From contig NZ_JACHBW010000034.1 of assembly GCF_014200455.1 (NCBI RefSeq), forward strand, positions 1-44,384: a stretch of DNA of 44,384 bases, in the 5' to 3' direction. Of this stretch, positions 7,637-15,683 are shown one piece after another. The notes beneath the pieces are model-generated. The model was given only the letters and a program-made list of their open reading frames with translations. It did no database searches and was not told where the DNA came from. The stretch comes from Paraburkholderia bannensis (lineage in GTDB: Bacteria; Pseudomonadota; Gammaproteobacteria; Burkholderiales; Burkholderiaceae). The translations under genes were made by a program, and so were the position numbers. Every line of letters starts with the position of its first letter. Position 1 is the stretch's first letter.

Positions 7637-8678
7637 TTCGGATGCTTATTACTCGCCGGGACATGTAGCAGACGTGGTTGCGCAAACGGTCGGGCGCGCG
7701 CGATTGAAGTCGGTCCTTGACAGTCATTGCGGCCGGGGAGCGCTCCTTGACGCCGTCGAGCGATCCTTTCCCAACGTCCACTGTGCGGGTATCGACCTTG
7801 ACGGGATCGCGATCTCGCATCTACGGAAGGCGCGTCCGCACTGGACGCTGGTACGTGGTGACTCACTCGCCTGGTCGACGTGGGAAAGGGTGCGTGCGAA
7901 GTTGAATGGGAGTGTAGATGTCGCGGTGCTTAACCCTCCCTTCAGCATGGGTCACGCAAAGGGGGTAGATATAGAGCTTGACGGAAGGACGATTCGCGGA
8001 AGTCTCGCGATGGCGCACGTTATCGCGACAATCCACCACTCACGGCCGAGGCGGATCGTTGCGGTTCTTCCCGAATCGACCATGTTTGCCGACATGGACA
8101 GACAGGGGCGCGCTGAGCTGGAGTCGCTGTACGACATCGATGTTGTCTCCCAGTTCAAGAGCTCGACGTTCCGGGGAGCCCGGGCGAATTCGCTGCTCGT
8201 CGCAATGACGAAACGTTCACGGCCGCGATTGCGAAAGCTGGGTGAAGAGTCGAAGGTTCCTGTTGTCCAGGGATCTGTCGTGCGCGGCGGGCTTGCGTGT
8301 TTCGAAGCTGTTTCGTTGCGCGGTGGTCTGCCTTTTATTCATTCCACGGACATCAAGGATCTTGTGCGAGGGGCACCGATATCATCTCTCCGGCGGGTGC
8401 GCCCTTTCACGCGCGGCATTGTGGCCGGTCATATGATCCTTCTGCCCCGCGTCGGGATACCGAAAAAGGAGAACATTGGCGCATGGCATGTCGACTCGGA
8501 TGTGCAGCTATCCGACTGTGTTCTCGCGTTGCCGTGTGGCGGAGGGAGCGAAGCAAGCGCGCGGGTCGATGCGATTCAGGCTAGCTATGAAGCTTTCGCG
8601 GGTCTATATAGGGGCACGGGTGCGCGCTATGTTACGGTTGAGCGCCTGTTGGAGTGGTTGAACACAGTTTGGTCGTAG
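7623..8678 (+). CDS. N6-adenine DNA methyltransferase (gamma-type, no visible endonuclease)
   Basis: A 351-residue SAM-dependent methyltransferase. It starts with a segment typical of type I/N6 methylases (YYSPGHVADVV, 9-19), then motif I VLDSHCGRGALL (31-42), an acidic SAM-ribose residue in GIDLD, and the catalytic NPPF motif IV at 104-107 for adenine N6 methylation. A C-terminal part of about 150 residues could be a small target-recognition domain. The start overlaps the upstream gene by 14 bases, so it belongs to the operon. No restriction nuclease or HsdS subunit is visible in the window. The methylase may mark self DNA or modify invader DNA as part of the four-gene system. It is not a stand-alone restriction-modification pair. 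Confidence 0.85.
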   Translation: MLTSDSDAYYSPGHVADVVAQTVGRARLKSVLDSHCGRGALLDAVERSFPNVHCAGIDLDGIAISHLRKARPHWTLVRGDSLAWSTWERVRAKLNGSVDVAVLNPPFSMGHAKGVDIELDGRTIRGSLAMAHVIATIHHSRPRRIVAVLPESTMFADMDRQGRAELESLYDIDVVSQFKSSTFRGARANSLLVAMTKRSRPRLRKLGEESKVPVVQGSVVRGGLACFEAVSLRGGLPFIHSTDIKDLVRGAPISSLRRVRPFTRGIVAGHMILLPRVGIPKKENIGAWHVDSDVQLSDCVLALPCGGGSEASARVDAIQASYEAFAGLYRGTGARYVTVERLLEWLNTVWS

Positions 8679-9193
8679 GACGCAGAGTCGCGTTGCTCCG
8701 GCGTTCTGCAGGCGCTATCGGTCGGCAAGACACGCAACACCGTAATGGCATTCGACAAGGAAGCGACGGCCGTGGCCGATGCTTACGTATTCGCCCCACC
8801 GGTCGGTAGCGCCAGCGGACGATCGAGAGTGACCTGCGCAACCCGATCGCTCCCGACGATCATCGTATTTTTGCGGACTCAGGGGTCCCTTTGACTTTCG
8901 TGCATATCTCCGGTCACGTGACGCCAAGCGTATAGGAGCTTTGCCTTCGGCCCCCATATAAATTTCGTTTCTAATCAGCGATCTGCTGACTCCTTATCTC
9001 ATACAGAGATGGCGCTTCCGACGATGATAGCGCTGTTGCGCGTCCCACCACCGTCGTTACTCGTCGGTGCGAACGTTGGAGGTCTTCTAGCTACCGGGTA
9101 CGCAGAACTGCCAGTGGGTACTGCCACCAGAGCCAAGCGATTTGTGTCGCCTTCTTCAATGAGCGTGACGTTACCGTCACCGATTTACAGCGG
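8679..9193. other. Intergenic region after the putative defence operon
   Basis: No supported gene is seen. A short AT-rich patch occurs near 8957-8985. A hairpin-capable repeat (GTGACG 9165-9170 and CGTCAC 9175-9180) lies just past the stop of the minus-strand universal stress gene and may aid termination, although no T-run follows. This stretch probably holds the boundary between the accessory island and the low-oxygen locus. Confidence 0.4.
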
Positions 9194-9700
9194 TCAGCCT
9201 GCAACTCTTGGGATGTCACTGGCGTTAGGCTGTGTGGCTGATTCGGGCAAACGTGTGCGCGACGGCACGAGCAGGATCGGGCATCGGGAGCTTCGTAGTA
9301 CCCGATCTGCAACACTGCCTAGCACAAGCCGTCTGACGCCACGCCGCCCATGTGTTCCCATCACGATGAGATCTGCTTTGGATTCTGCTGCGGTGCGGGC
9401 GATGCAATGCGCGATATCTTCCGCACCGAGATCCACCTCTACCGATCGGGCTACGCCTCTGACGCCAGCCACCATCATTTTCTCTTGCGCGTCGGTGCAT
9501 AGGAGTCGCCCTTCCTCGAAATACGCATCGCGAACGATCGACGGATCAAAGCCTGGTACATCATAGGCCATGACAGGCAGGTCGATTACATACAGTGGCG
9601 TCAGCTCTGCCTGCGATTCCAGCGCAAGCTGTATCGCTGTGTCGAGCGCATGCGAGGCTGTCTTGCTGCCATCGATTGCAACGAGAATACGAGAATACAT
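9194..9700 (-). CDS. Universal stress protein, single domain
   Basis: A 168-residue UspA-family protein. It begins MYSRILVAIDGS, the usual first beta strand with the ATP-contact Asp, and ends with the nucleotide-binding signature GTHGRRG...GSVADRVLRSSRCPILLV, the G-x2-G-x9-G-S pattern of ATP-binding UspA proteins. The C-terminus extends about 20 residues past the domain. I chose the ATG at 9700 because GGAGG lies about 6 bases upstream; 9715 is possible. It is a cytosolic stress protein thought to aid survival under energy limitation. A TATAAA-like hexamer sits in the short gap to the next gene, so it may have its own promoter. No FNR-like box is seen immediately upstream. Confidence 0.9.
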   Translation of the reverse strand: MYSRILVAIDGSKTASHALDTAIQLALESQAELTPLYVIDLPVMAYDVPGFDPSIVRDAYFEEGRLLCTDAQEKMMVAGVRGVARSVEVDLGAEDIAHCIARTAAESKADLIVMGTHGRRGVRRLVLGSVADRVLRSSRCPILLVPSRTRLPESATQPNASDIPRVAG

Positions 9701-9768
9701 GAGAGCCTCCAGCACGACTCTTTAGCGATCAGTGCGAGCAATGTATTTATAACGCCTTGTGGCGGTCG

Positions 9769-10614
9769 TTAATGGGACATCAATACCGGCAGTGTCGCTG
9801 TGAGCAGGATGGAGCGCGTCGCGCCGCCCAGTACGAGTTCCTGTAATCGGGCGTGACCATAGGCGCCCATGACAAGCAGGTCGAATCCGCCGTCAACGGC
9901 GAAGTTCAGCAGGGCATCGCCCGTGGTTTCTGCTGCGTGCCGGTCGAAGCGCGAGATGTCGATGGAAGTCGCGCCATGACGCGCGAGCATTGCTGCAAGT
10001 TCGCTGCACGATGCCTGTGATGGCGCAGGAGAAAATGTCGACGAAGACGTTGCGATTGTGACGTGAGCGGCACTGACGATGAAGGGGATCGCGTCATGCA
10101 CGGCTCTCGCCGCCTCGCGGCTGCCATTCCAGCCGATAAGCACGCGTGTGCCAACGGTTTCGAAATACCCGGTGTTAGGCACAAGAAGCACTGGGCCTCC
10201 GGTGCCCAGGACGACCGTCTCAGAAAAATGGTCGGATACAAACGTTTCCGGATCGTTGGGGTTCGCCTGTCCAATGATCGTCAGATCCGCGCTGCGGCTG
10301 TGGTGCAGGAGCGAGGAAACGATATCGGTATTTTTTTCTGCGTCGACAAGTGTGCCTGCGACCTGAGCCCTCTCCAGTTCAGCCCGAAACAGCCGCTCAA
10401 TGGCTGCACGCTGCTCAGCGCGTAGTTTGCGATGTGCGTCGTAATAGTCCGCCGTGCCGGCCATGACATAGAACTCTCGCGGATGTGGCTCGAAGGCCGC
10501 AAACACGCCGGCCAGATGTGATCCAAAAGAACGTGCCAATTTGAGCGCAAGCGAAACGCGCGCATTGGCACGGGTACTCGAATCCAGATGAACCATCAGG
10601 GTCTTGTAGCTCAT
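9769..10614 (-). CDS. Tandem-domain universal stress protein
   Basis: A 281-residue protein with two UspA folds, the UspE-like arrangement. The first domain begins MSYKTLMVHLDSS and lacks a clear G-x2-G loop. The second has VLIGWNGSREAARA near residue 160 and ends in MGAYGHARLQELVLGGATRSIL, an ATP-site-like loop. An FNR-like box (10706-10719) and a -10 TAAACT (10679-10684) lie upstream on the minus strand, so oxygen-controlled expression by the local FNR-type regulator is likely. A Shine-Dalgarno-like GGAG precedes the ATG. Two further tandem genes of the same style occur at 21056 and 21906, suggesting duplication. Confidence 0.9.
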   Translation of the reverse strand: MSYKTLMVHLDSSTRANARVSLALKLARSFGSHLAGVFAAFEPHPREFYVMAGTADYYDAHRKLRAEQRAAIERLFRAELERAQVAGTLVDAEKNTDIVSSLLHHSRSADLTIIGQANPNDPETFVSDHFSETVVLGTGGPVLLVPNTGYFETVGTRVLIGWNGSREAARAVHDAIPFIVSAAHVTIATSSSTFSPAPSQASCSELAAMLARHGATSIDISRFDRHAAETTGDALLNFAVDGGFDLLVMGAYGHARLQELVLGGATRSILLTATLPVLMSH

Positions 10615-10678
10615 TGCGGATCTCCGGAGAGAAGAAAGAAGTCACGGCCTCGCATAGGGCACGCATCGGGTGAAACTG

Positions 10679-10719
10679 AGTTTATGAGCCGTCCTCTGTT
10701 TGCCGTTGACGTGGATCAA
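10679..10719 (-). promoter_or_regulatory. FNR-type promoter of the tandem usp gene at 9769-10614
   Basis: FNR-like box TTGACGTGGATCAA at 10706-10719 and -10-like TAAACT at 10679-10684 on the minus strand. The centre-to-centre distance is 31 bp, as for class II FNR activation. Confidence 0.65.
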
Positions 10720-10770
10720 GCGATGACTCGCTGTCCGTTGGACGCGGCAGGTGTTTGCCGAGAAAGGTAG

Positions 10771-10811
10771 TTGAGGCAGATCAATTGCAAACGGCGCTTA
10801 TTTCTTACATT
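10771..10811 (+). promoter_or_regulatory. FNR-type promoter of hsp20
   Basis: Box TTGAGGCAGATCAA at 10771-10784 and -10-like TACATT at 10806-10811; centres 31 bp apart. Like the promoters at 25593 and 32607, the box is followed directly by TTGC. Confidence 0.7.
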
Positions 10812-10902
10812 GGAAGCGATGTGTGCGAGGGCGCGCGGCTCTACACGGGCCGAATTCCGGAACATTGCGCGGCCCTTTTTGTGCTCGAAGGAGGATGGAA
10901 AG

Positions 10903-11337
10903 ATGAACAACCTGACCCGTTATGATCCGTTCGGGATCGAACCAGTTTCTGAGCTGTTTCAGGGGCTTTTCCGCCCGTTACGTAGTGCTTCTGTAACCGA
11001 CAGCAGTGAGTTGGCATCCATAAAGCTCGACGTGACAGAAAGTCCGCAGGCATACATGGTGAAGGCCGAACTTCCCGGCGTTGACAAGAAGGACATCGAC
11101 GTGAAAGTCGACGGCAACACAGTTTCCATTCATGCGAAAGTCGAACGCAGGAGCGAGCAGAAAGAGGGTGAACGATGGATTCGACGGGAACGTTATAGCG
11201 GATCCTTTGCGCGCACGTTCTCACTCGCGAGCGAGATCGATGACTCTGCAGCAAGCGCCCAGTATCAGGACGGCGTGTTGTCCCTGAACCTTCCCAAACG
11301 AGCACCTGCCGCACAGAAGAACGTGCAGATCGATTGA
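10903..11337 (+). CDS. Hsp20 / alpha-crystallin small heat-shock protein
   Basis: A 144-residue ATP-independent holdase that would keep unfolding proteins soluble under stress. A short N-terminal arm (MNNLTRYDPFGIEP...) precedes an alpha-crystallin domain at about 42-135, with AELPGVDKKDIDVKVDGNTVSI and the late motif QDGVLSLNLPKR. I chose the ATG at 10903, which has AGGAGG 8 bases upstream; the same frame is open from 10771, but that part contains the promoter. It is followed by an HPF-like gene 106 bases downstream. Transcription should depend on the FNR-type box at 10771. The pairing of Hsp20 with ribosome hibernation fits a dormancy programme. Confidence 0.92.
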   Translation: MNNLTRYDPFGIEPVSELFQGLFRPLRSASVTDSSELASIKLDVTESPQAYMVKAELPGVDKKDIDVKVDGNTVSIHAKVERRSEQKEGERWIRRERYSGSFARTFSLASEIDDSAASAQYQDGVLSLNLPKRAPAAQKNVQID

Positions 11338-11443
11338 TGCATCGTGATTGCGTGCCGGGGAGCCGGCACGCGGTGACTGAACGAAACGATAAAGCGAATG
11401 GGATGCTGAATGTGAGCACCATGCCGGCCAGGGAGGCCACACG

Positions 11444-11743
11444 ATGGGACTCGGAATGCAGATGGTCTATCTGGGATTTGCAGGGTCTGCCGCGATCGAG
11501 GCAGAGGCGGGCGTGCAACTGTTGCGGCTGGAGCGCTTCGGCAAATTGTTGAAGTCCTGTCACCTCGCGATCGAAGAGGTGCATGGGAGCGATTCGTCGC
11601 AGACGTACGATGTGCGTCTCGATCTTGTCACAGTATCAAGAGACTTTAGTCCGGTTGCCCATCATTGCGGTCCAGATCCTCTTGTCGTTATGCGGGAAGC
11701 TTTTGACGAAGCGGAGCACGAACTCGAGACGAATTCAGCATGA
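11444..11743 (+). CDS. HPF/RaiA-like ribosome-associated protein
   Basis: A 99-residue protein resembling short hibernation-promoting factors (sigma-54 modulation family). It has an early strand MQMVYLGFAGSAAIEAE, a helix with LLRLERFGKLLKSCHLAIEEV, a strand YDVRLDLVTV and a final helix DPLVVMREAFDEAEHELE. Family members bind the 30S subunit and silence ribosomes in stationary phase or starvation. The ATG at 11444 has GGGAGG 7 bases upstream. It lies downstream of hsp20 on the same strand and is followed by a terminator at 11842, so hsp20 and hpf may form one unit. The assignment rests on overall pattern and length, since conservation in this family is low. Confidence 0.65.
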   Translation: MGLGMQMVYLGFAGSAAIEAEAGVQLLRLERFGKLLKSCHLAIEEVHGSDSSQTYDVRLDLVTVSRDFSPVAHHCGPDPLVVMREAFDEAEHELETNSA

Positions 11744-11841
11744 TGAGAAGTACGTGGGGCATTCCGATGCTGGCGAGCTGATGCCAATCAGCGCTCCATC
11801 AAGGAGCGCTGCATGCACTGGTACGCTGGGTCAACCTGATC

Positions 11842-11875
11842 GATAGCAGAACCTACGAGGTGCTATCAGTTTTTT
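11842..11875 (+). terminator. Rho-independent terminator after hsp20-hpf
   Basis: GATAGCA (11842-11848) pairs with TGCTATC (11861-11867) around a 12-base loop and is followed by a T-rich tract. A second small hairpin (AGCGCTCC 11790-11797 with GGAGCGCT 11803-11810) lies just before it. Confidence 0.7.
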
Positions 11876-11888
11876 ATTTTTTATCAGC

Positions 11889-12653
11889 CTATACGCGCGC
11901 GAGTGCCTGGGCATCGACGATGTGGATCTGCTTGCCGTTGGGTTCGACCAGACCATCACGATGAAAGCGTGAAAACATGCGGCTGACGGTCTCGAGTTTC
12001 AGTCCGAGGTAGCAGCCGATTTCCTCCCGGCTCATCTTCAGATTGAACTGTGCGCCGGAGTAGCCTCGCGCACGAAAACGTGCCGCCAGATCCAGTAGAA
12101 ACGAGGCGAGGCGCTGCTCCGCGGTCATCGTGCCGAGCATCATCATCAGGCTGGATTCGCGCACGATTTCGCTGCTCATCAAATAATAGAGATGACGTTG
12201 CATGCGCCGACTGTCGCGGCACAGCGATTCGAACTGGGCAAACGGGATGATGCAAACCGTGCTGTCCTCGAGCGCAATCGCCTCGCAACTGTGCGTGCCC
12301 CAGCAGACGCCGTCGAGGCCCAGCGGTTCGCCCGGAATCTGGAATCCGGTGACCTGTTCGCGCCCGTCGCGGTGCATCACGATGGTCTTGAAGGAACCCG
12401 TACGCACCGCGTACAGGCTTTGGAAAACATCGTGGGTGCGAAAGAGCGCCTCGCCGCGCCGCACGTGTCGCGTCGTCAGGACGACGCTATCGAGTTGTCG
12501 GAGTTCTATGCCGGAAAGATCGGTGGGCATGCAGACCGCACGCAGCGAGCAGGCCGAGCAGCGAGTCGGCAGACATCCCGGCCCGGCCATCGGCGTGAAT
12601 GACGATACTGACGTTACGGAGGAGGGGGCTTCGCAGACAAACTCGGCATTCAT
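11889..12653 (-). CDS. FNR/Anr-type oxygen-sensing transcription regulator
   Basis: A 254-residue Crp/Fnr-family regulator. The N-terminus has the Fe-S ligand set, Cys32-x2-Cys35-x5-Cys41 with an extra Cys27. The fourth cysteine expected from E. coli FNR is present in STVCIIPF. A cNMP-like beta-roll, a dimerisation helix and a C-terminal HTH follow. The recognition helix reads ETVSR, the E-x2-S-R pattern of FNR proteins that read TTGAT half-sites. Under low oxygen a [4Fe-4S] cluster should allow dimerisation and DNA binding. The ATG at 12653 has GGAGA 5 bases upstream. Fourteen matching boxes elsewhere in the window are its likely targets. No box is seen at its own promoter, which instead has the element at 12764-12809. 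Confidence 0.93.
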   Translation of the reverse strand: MNAEFVCEAPSSVTSVSSFTPMAGPGCLPTRCSACSLRAVCMPTDLSGIELRQLDSVVLTTRHVRRGEALFRTHDVFQSLYAVRTGSFKTIVMHRDGREQVTGFQIPGEPLGLDGVCWGTHSCEAIALEDSTVCIIPFAQFESLCRDSRRMQRHLYYLMSSEIVRESSLMMMLGTMTAEQRLASFLLDLAARFRARGYSGAQFNLKMSREEIGCYLGLKLETVSRMFSRFHRDGLVEPNGKQIHIVDAQALARV

Positions 12654-12763
12654 GATCGTCTCCAGTTTCACCGCGCGATGCGCGCGCGGCTTCGGCAAAC
12701 GCGGCGGGATCTGCATGTATCCAGTATTGGCAGCGCCATCCCGAAAATAAATCGGCGGCGGTG

Positions 12764-12809
12764 GAAACTGGCGTACGCCGGGAAGAAGTCTTGTAGGGCA
12801 ATTCCTACA
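12764..12809 (-). promoter_or_regulatory. Composite promoter element upstream of the fnr-like gene
   Basis: A dyad TGTAGG-N6-CCTACA (12792-12809) lies 16 bases from GAAACTGGCGTA (12764-12775, plus strand). The same dodecamer at the same 27-base offset from a TTGTAGGG-containing dyad occurs at 33814-33859, in the same orientation relative to its gene. It may be a site for the NarL-type regulator encoded next door. Confidence 0.55.
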
Positions 12810-12874
12810 GATATGCGGGGCTCGGCCGCGCGGGTCAATTGCCGTGCCGGGTCCGGCGCCGGTTCGGCCAAAAG

Positions 12875-13522
12875 CTAGATTTCGTCCTGATCGTCGATCA
12901 ATTTATGACGCAGGGCATAGCGCACCAGGGCGGCTTCGTGAGGCATCTGCATTTTTTCCAGAATCCGGACCTTGTAGGTGCTCACAGTCTTGCTGCTCAC
13001 ACACAGGGCGTGGGCAATTTCGGTAATGGTCTGCCCGGAGGCAAGCCGTCGGAAGACGTCGAATTCGCGGTCGGAGAGACGCTGGTGTGGGAGAGCATCC
13101 GAGGGCTCGTTCAGACTTTGCGCGAAGCGCTCCGCCATGGCCATGCTCACGTACACGCCGCCGGCAGCCACTTTTGTCACAGCGCTCACCAGTTCCGCGC
13201 TGGCGCTTTCCTTCGTGAGATAGCCAGAGGCTCCCGCCTTGAACGCACGCACGGCATACTGCTGCTCGGCGTGCATGGTCAGGACGAGGATGCGCAAGGC
13301 CGGTTTTTCTTCCTTGATCTGCTTGATGAGATCCACGCCGCTGCGACCGGGCATCGACAGGTCGAGCACGAGCACCTGGGCGGGCTGATTGCGCACAAGG
13401 GCCAGCGTGGTCGCGGCGTCCCAACCTTCACCGGCAACCTCGAAGTCATGAGCGCTTTCGAGGATGCGGCGCAGGCCATCGCGCACGAGTGTATGGTCGT
13501 CGGCGAGGATTACCTTGATCAT
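12875..13522 (-). CDS. NarL/FixJ-type response regulator
   Basis: A 215-residue two-component regulator. The receiver domain (1-120) has the acidic pocket ADDH at 7-10, phospho-acceptor Asp54 in LVLDLSMPG, Thr82 and Lys104 in YLTKES. A LuxR-type HTH (about 148-190) reads LSDREFDVFRRL...EIAHALCVSSKTVSTYKVRI. The ATG at 13522 overlaps the stop of the CHASE-PAS kinase by 4 bases, so the kinase is its obvious partner. It is the only response regulator gene in the window although a second kinase of the same class lies at 19790. Dyads at 12792 and 33842 are candidate operators. It resembles in role the DosR and FixJ regulators of low-oxygen programmes; that parallel is inferred. Confidence 0.93.
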   Translation of the reverse strand: MIKVILADDHTLVRDGLRRILESAHDFEVAGEGWDAATTLALVRNQPAQVLVLDLSMPGRSGVDLIKQIKEEKPALRILVLTMHAEQQYAVRAFKAGASGYLTKESASAELVSAVTKVAAGGVYVSMAMAERFAQSLNEPSDALPHQRLSDREFDVFRRLASGQTITEIAHALCVSSKTVSTYKVRILEKMQMPHEAALVRYALRHKLIDDQDEI

Positions 13523-15525
13523 GAAGTTGTCTCGTCGGATAGAAGCGCGTCGAGTTCGAATGTGATGGAGAGGGAAAAGCCTTCGCCTGGCGCGGTGTCG
13601 ATCTCGACGACGCCATTGAGCATGTGGGCACGCTCCCGAATGCCAAGTAATCCAAAGGTTTTGTCGTGTCGTGTCCGATGGTGGGCGTCGCCGCCTTCGC
13701 GGGTCGTGCCGCAGCCGTTGTCGGTAATACGCAAGGTGCAACGCCGCGAGTCCACCGCCAGCGTCAGGTCTACCCGGTCTGCCTGCGCGTGGCGGGCCAC
13801 GTTGGTCAGTGCTTCCTGAACGATGCGAAACAGCGTGGAGGCCGCTGTGCTTGAGAAGACCACATTGCCCGTTTCCAGCCGCAGCCGCACCTTGATGCCG
13901 TAACGGCTGGTGAAATCGTTGGCGAGCCACTCGATGGCTGAGGCCAGCCCCAGGTCGTCCAGCATGACGGGGCGAAGATCGGCGGCAATGCGGCGTACTC
14001 CGCGCACGGTGGCATCGATCAGTTCGCTCATGCCTGCGAGGCTGGCTGTGATATCGGGCGCAGTCTCAGGCCCCAGACGCTGCGCCAGCGACGACACGTC
14101 GATTTTGAGCGCGGTGAGTTGCTGACCGAGATCGTCGTGCAACTCGCGCGCGATGCGGGTCTTTTCGGCTTCGCGCACGTTTTGCAGATTGGCGGACAGC
14201 TCGCGCAGTTCTTCGCGCGAACGCTTGAGCGTGTTTTCGGCGCGCAACCGCTCGGTGATATCGCGCAGCATGACGGTATAGAGCTTGCCGGACCCATCGC
14301 GGATCTGCGAGATCGAGGCTTCGATGGGAAATTCCTCGCCGTTCGCGCGCAAACCATAGAGCACACGCTGCTGATGGCCCATCTGGCGCTCCGTCACCCC
14401 GGTGACGCCAAACTGCTCGACCTGCTGCGCGTGCGCGGTGCGAAACCGCTCGGGAATAAAGCGTGAAAGCGGCGTGCCGATCGCCTCCATGGCGGTCAAT
14501 CCAAACACATACTCGGCGGCCGGATTAAAAATCACGATCTTTTGCGCCTCGTCGATCGTAATGATCGCTTCCATCGACGATCGGATGATGGCCATCATCC
14601 GTACTTCGTTGAGGCGGGCGTCGCTGGCGCTGGTTGACTGCGTCAGTCGCGCGGCGACGAGCCGATACGCCAGCCATGCGCATGCCGCCGCTACGAGCGC
14701 CCCCACCAGCAGGATGGCAGTGGCGCTGATGGCTGCGCCGGTGAGCAGTGGACTGCCGTGCGCGCGTGTGTCGATCGTCAGTGCCGTGCCTCCCGCGAGC
14801 AACTGATCGGTTTGCTCAAACCGGTGGGAGGAAAAGATTTCGTCACTTTCAAGCGGCGCGCTCCGGTAAACCTCGACCGGCGGATGCGTGGCGCGCACGG
14901 TGATTTCGAGTCCTGGCTGGGCCGCCAGCAGCGGCTCGAAGAGGCGCTGGGTATCGAGTGCGGCGACCGCGAAGCCGACTGGATTGCGTGAACCGCTTCC
15001 TCGTGCCGCCGAATCCTCGTAGACGGGAAGCCACAGCGTCAAGGCAGTCCTGGTGGTAGGGTCTGCCGCGGCCACAGCCAGCACCACTTCTTCAGGTTGA
15101 ACTGCGGCAGGCCGATCGGACTGGCCGGGTTCGTTGCCCGAACTGGCTGCCGGACCCGCCCAGAGCGTGACGCCGGATGCGCTGGGGACGTAGCCGAGCG
15201 CGACAACCGCCGTGTTCGAGCCGTCCAGATCAAGCGAAGACACATAATGTGTCCAGCTCCCGGCTTCAGGAGAAGGCATCCCGGCGAGATGCGCGCGGGC
15301 ACCGCGCAGCACGGCTTCGTTGGCGATCAGCGAGAGCGCGATGGACTCGCGCAGTGCAACGGCGCGTTGGCCAAACCGCTGCTCGGCCGCGTTCTGCCAT
15401 TGCTGCGCGACGAACACGGCTACCGCGCCCGCGAGGGCGAATGCCGTCACAAACGCTGCGATCGCGGCCACGGCTGGCCGGCGGATTTGCGCGGGTAGTG
15501 GCGTGACGTCAGTGACCGATGTCAT
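13519..15525 (-). CDS. CHASE-PAS sensor histidine kinase (HisKA_3)
   Basis: A 668-residue membrane sensor. TM1 is at about 18-40. A periplasmic CHASE domain (about 45-255) shows EAVLRGARAHL, YVSSLDLDGS and VVALGYVPS. TM2 (about 260-290) is followed by a PAS domain (about 305-425, with IITIDEAQKIVIFNPAAEYVFG). The HisKA_3 dimerisation helix carries phospho-accepting His463 in RIARELHDDLGQQL, and a GHKL ATPase domain ends the protein. CHASE domains bind small extracellular ligands; the ligand here is unknown. I chose the ATG at 15525 because the preceding frame has no family likeness, although the Shine-Dalgarno sequence is weak. It overlaps the response regulator gene by 4 bases and forms an operon with it. 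Confidence 0.9.
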   Translation of the reverse strand: MTSVTDVTPLPAQIRRPAVAAIAAFVTAFALAGAVAVFVAQQWQNAAEQRFGQRAVALRESIALSLIANEAVLRGARAHLAGMPSPEAGSWTHYVSSLDLDGSNTAVVALGYVPSASGVTLWAGPAASSGNEPGQSDRPAAVQPEEVVLAVAAADPTTRTALTLWLPVYEDSAARGSGSRNPVGFAVAALDTQRLFEPLLAAQPGLEITVRATHPPVEVYRSAPLESDEIFSSHRFEQTDQLLAGGTALTIDTRAHGSPLLTGAAISATAILLVGALVAAACAWLAYRLVAARLTQSTSASDARLNEVRMMAIIRSSMEAIITIDEAQKIVIFNPAAEYVFGLTAMEAIGTPLSRFIPERFRTAHAQQVEQFGVTGVTERQMGHQQRVLYGLRANGEEFPIEASISQIRDGSGKLYTVMLRDITERLRAENTLKRSREELRELSANLQNVREAEKTRIARELHDDLGQQLTALKIDVSSLAQRLGPETAPDITASLAGMSELIDATVRGVRRIAADLRPVMLDDLGLASAIEWLANDFTSRYGIKVRLRLETGNVVFSSTAASTLFRIVQEALTNVARHAQADRVDLTLAVDSRRCTLRITDNGCGTTREGGDAHHRTRHDKTFGLLGIRERAHMLNGVVEIDTAPGEGFSLSITFELDALLSDETTS

Positions 15526-15683
15526 GGCAGCCGTCTCTAGCGAGATGCTCGTGGGCGGGCGAATCGTAAGTCTTTTGTAGGCAAACGGGCGGCGCGATTG
15601 AGACGGCCCGGCGCGCGGGCACATACGCCGCCCGTCTCGATATTATGTCCCCAAGATCAAGCGCGTCGCGATCTTCAGGGGGT

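Noticed and set aside
7623..8678. A classical type I or II restriction-modification system
   Set aside because: Only the methylase is present; no HsdR, HsdS or nuclease gene lies beside it.
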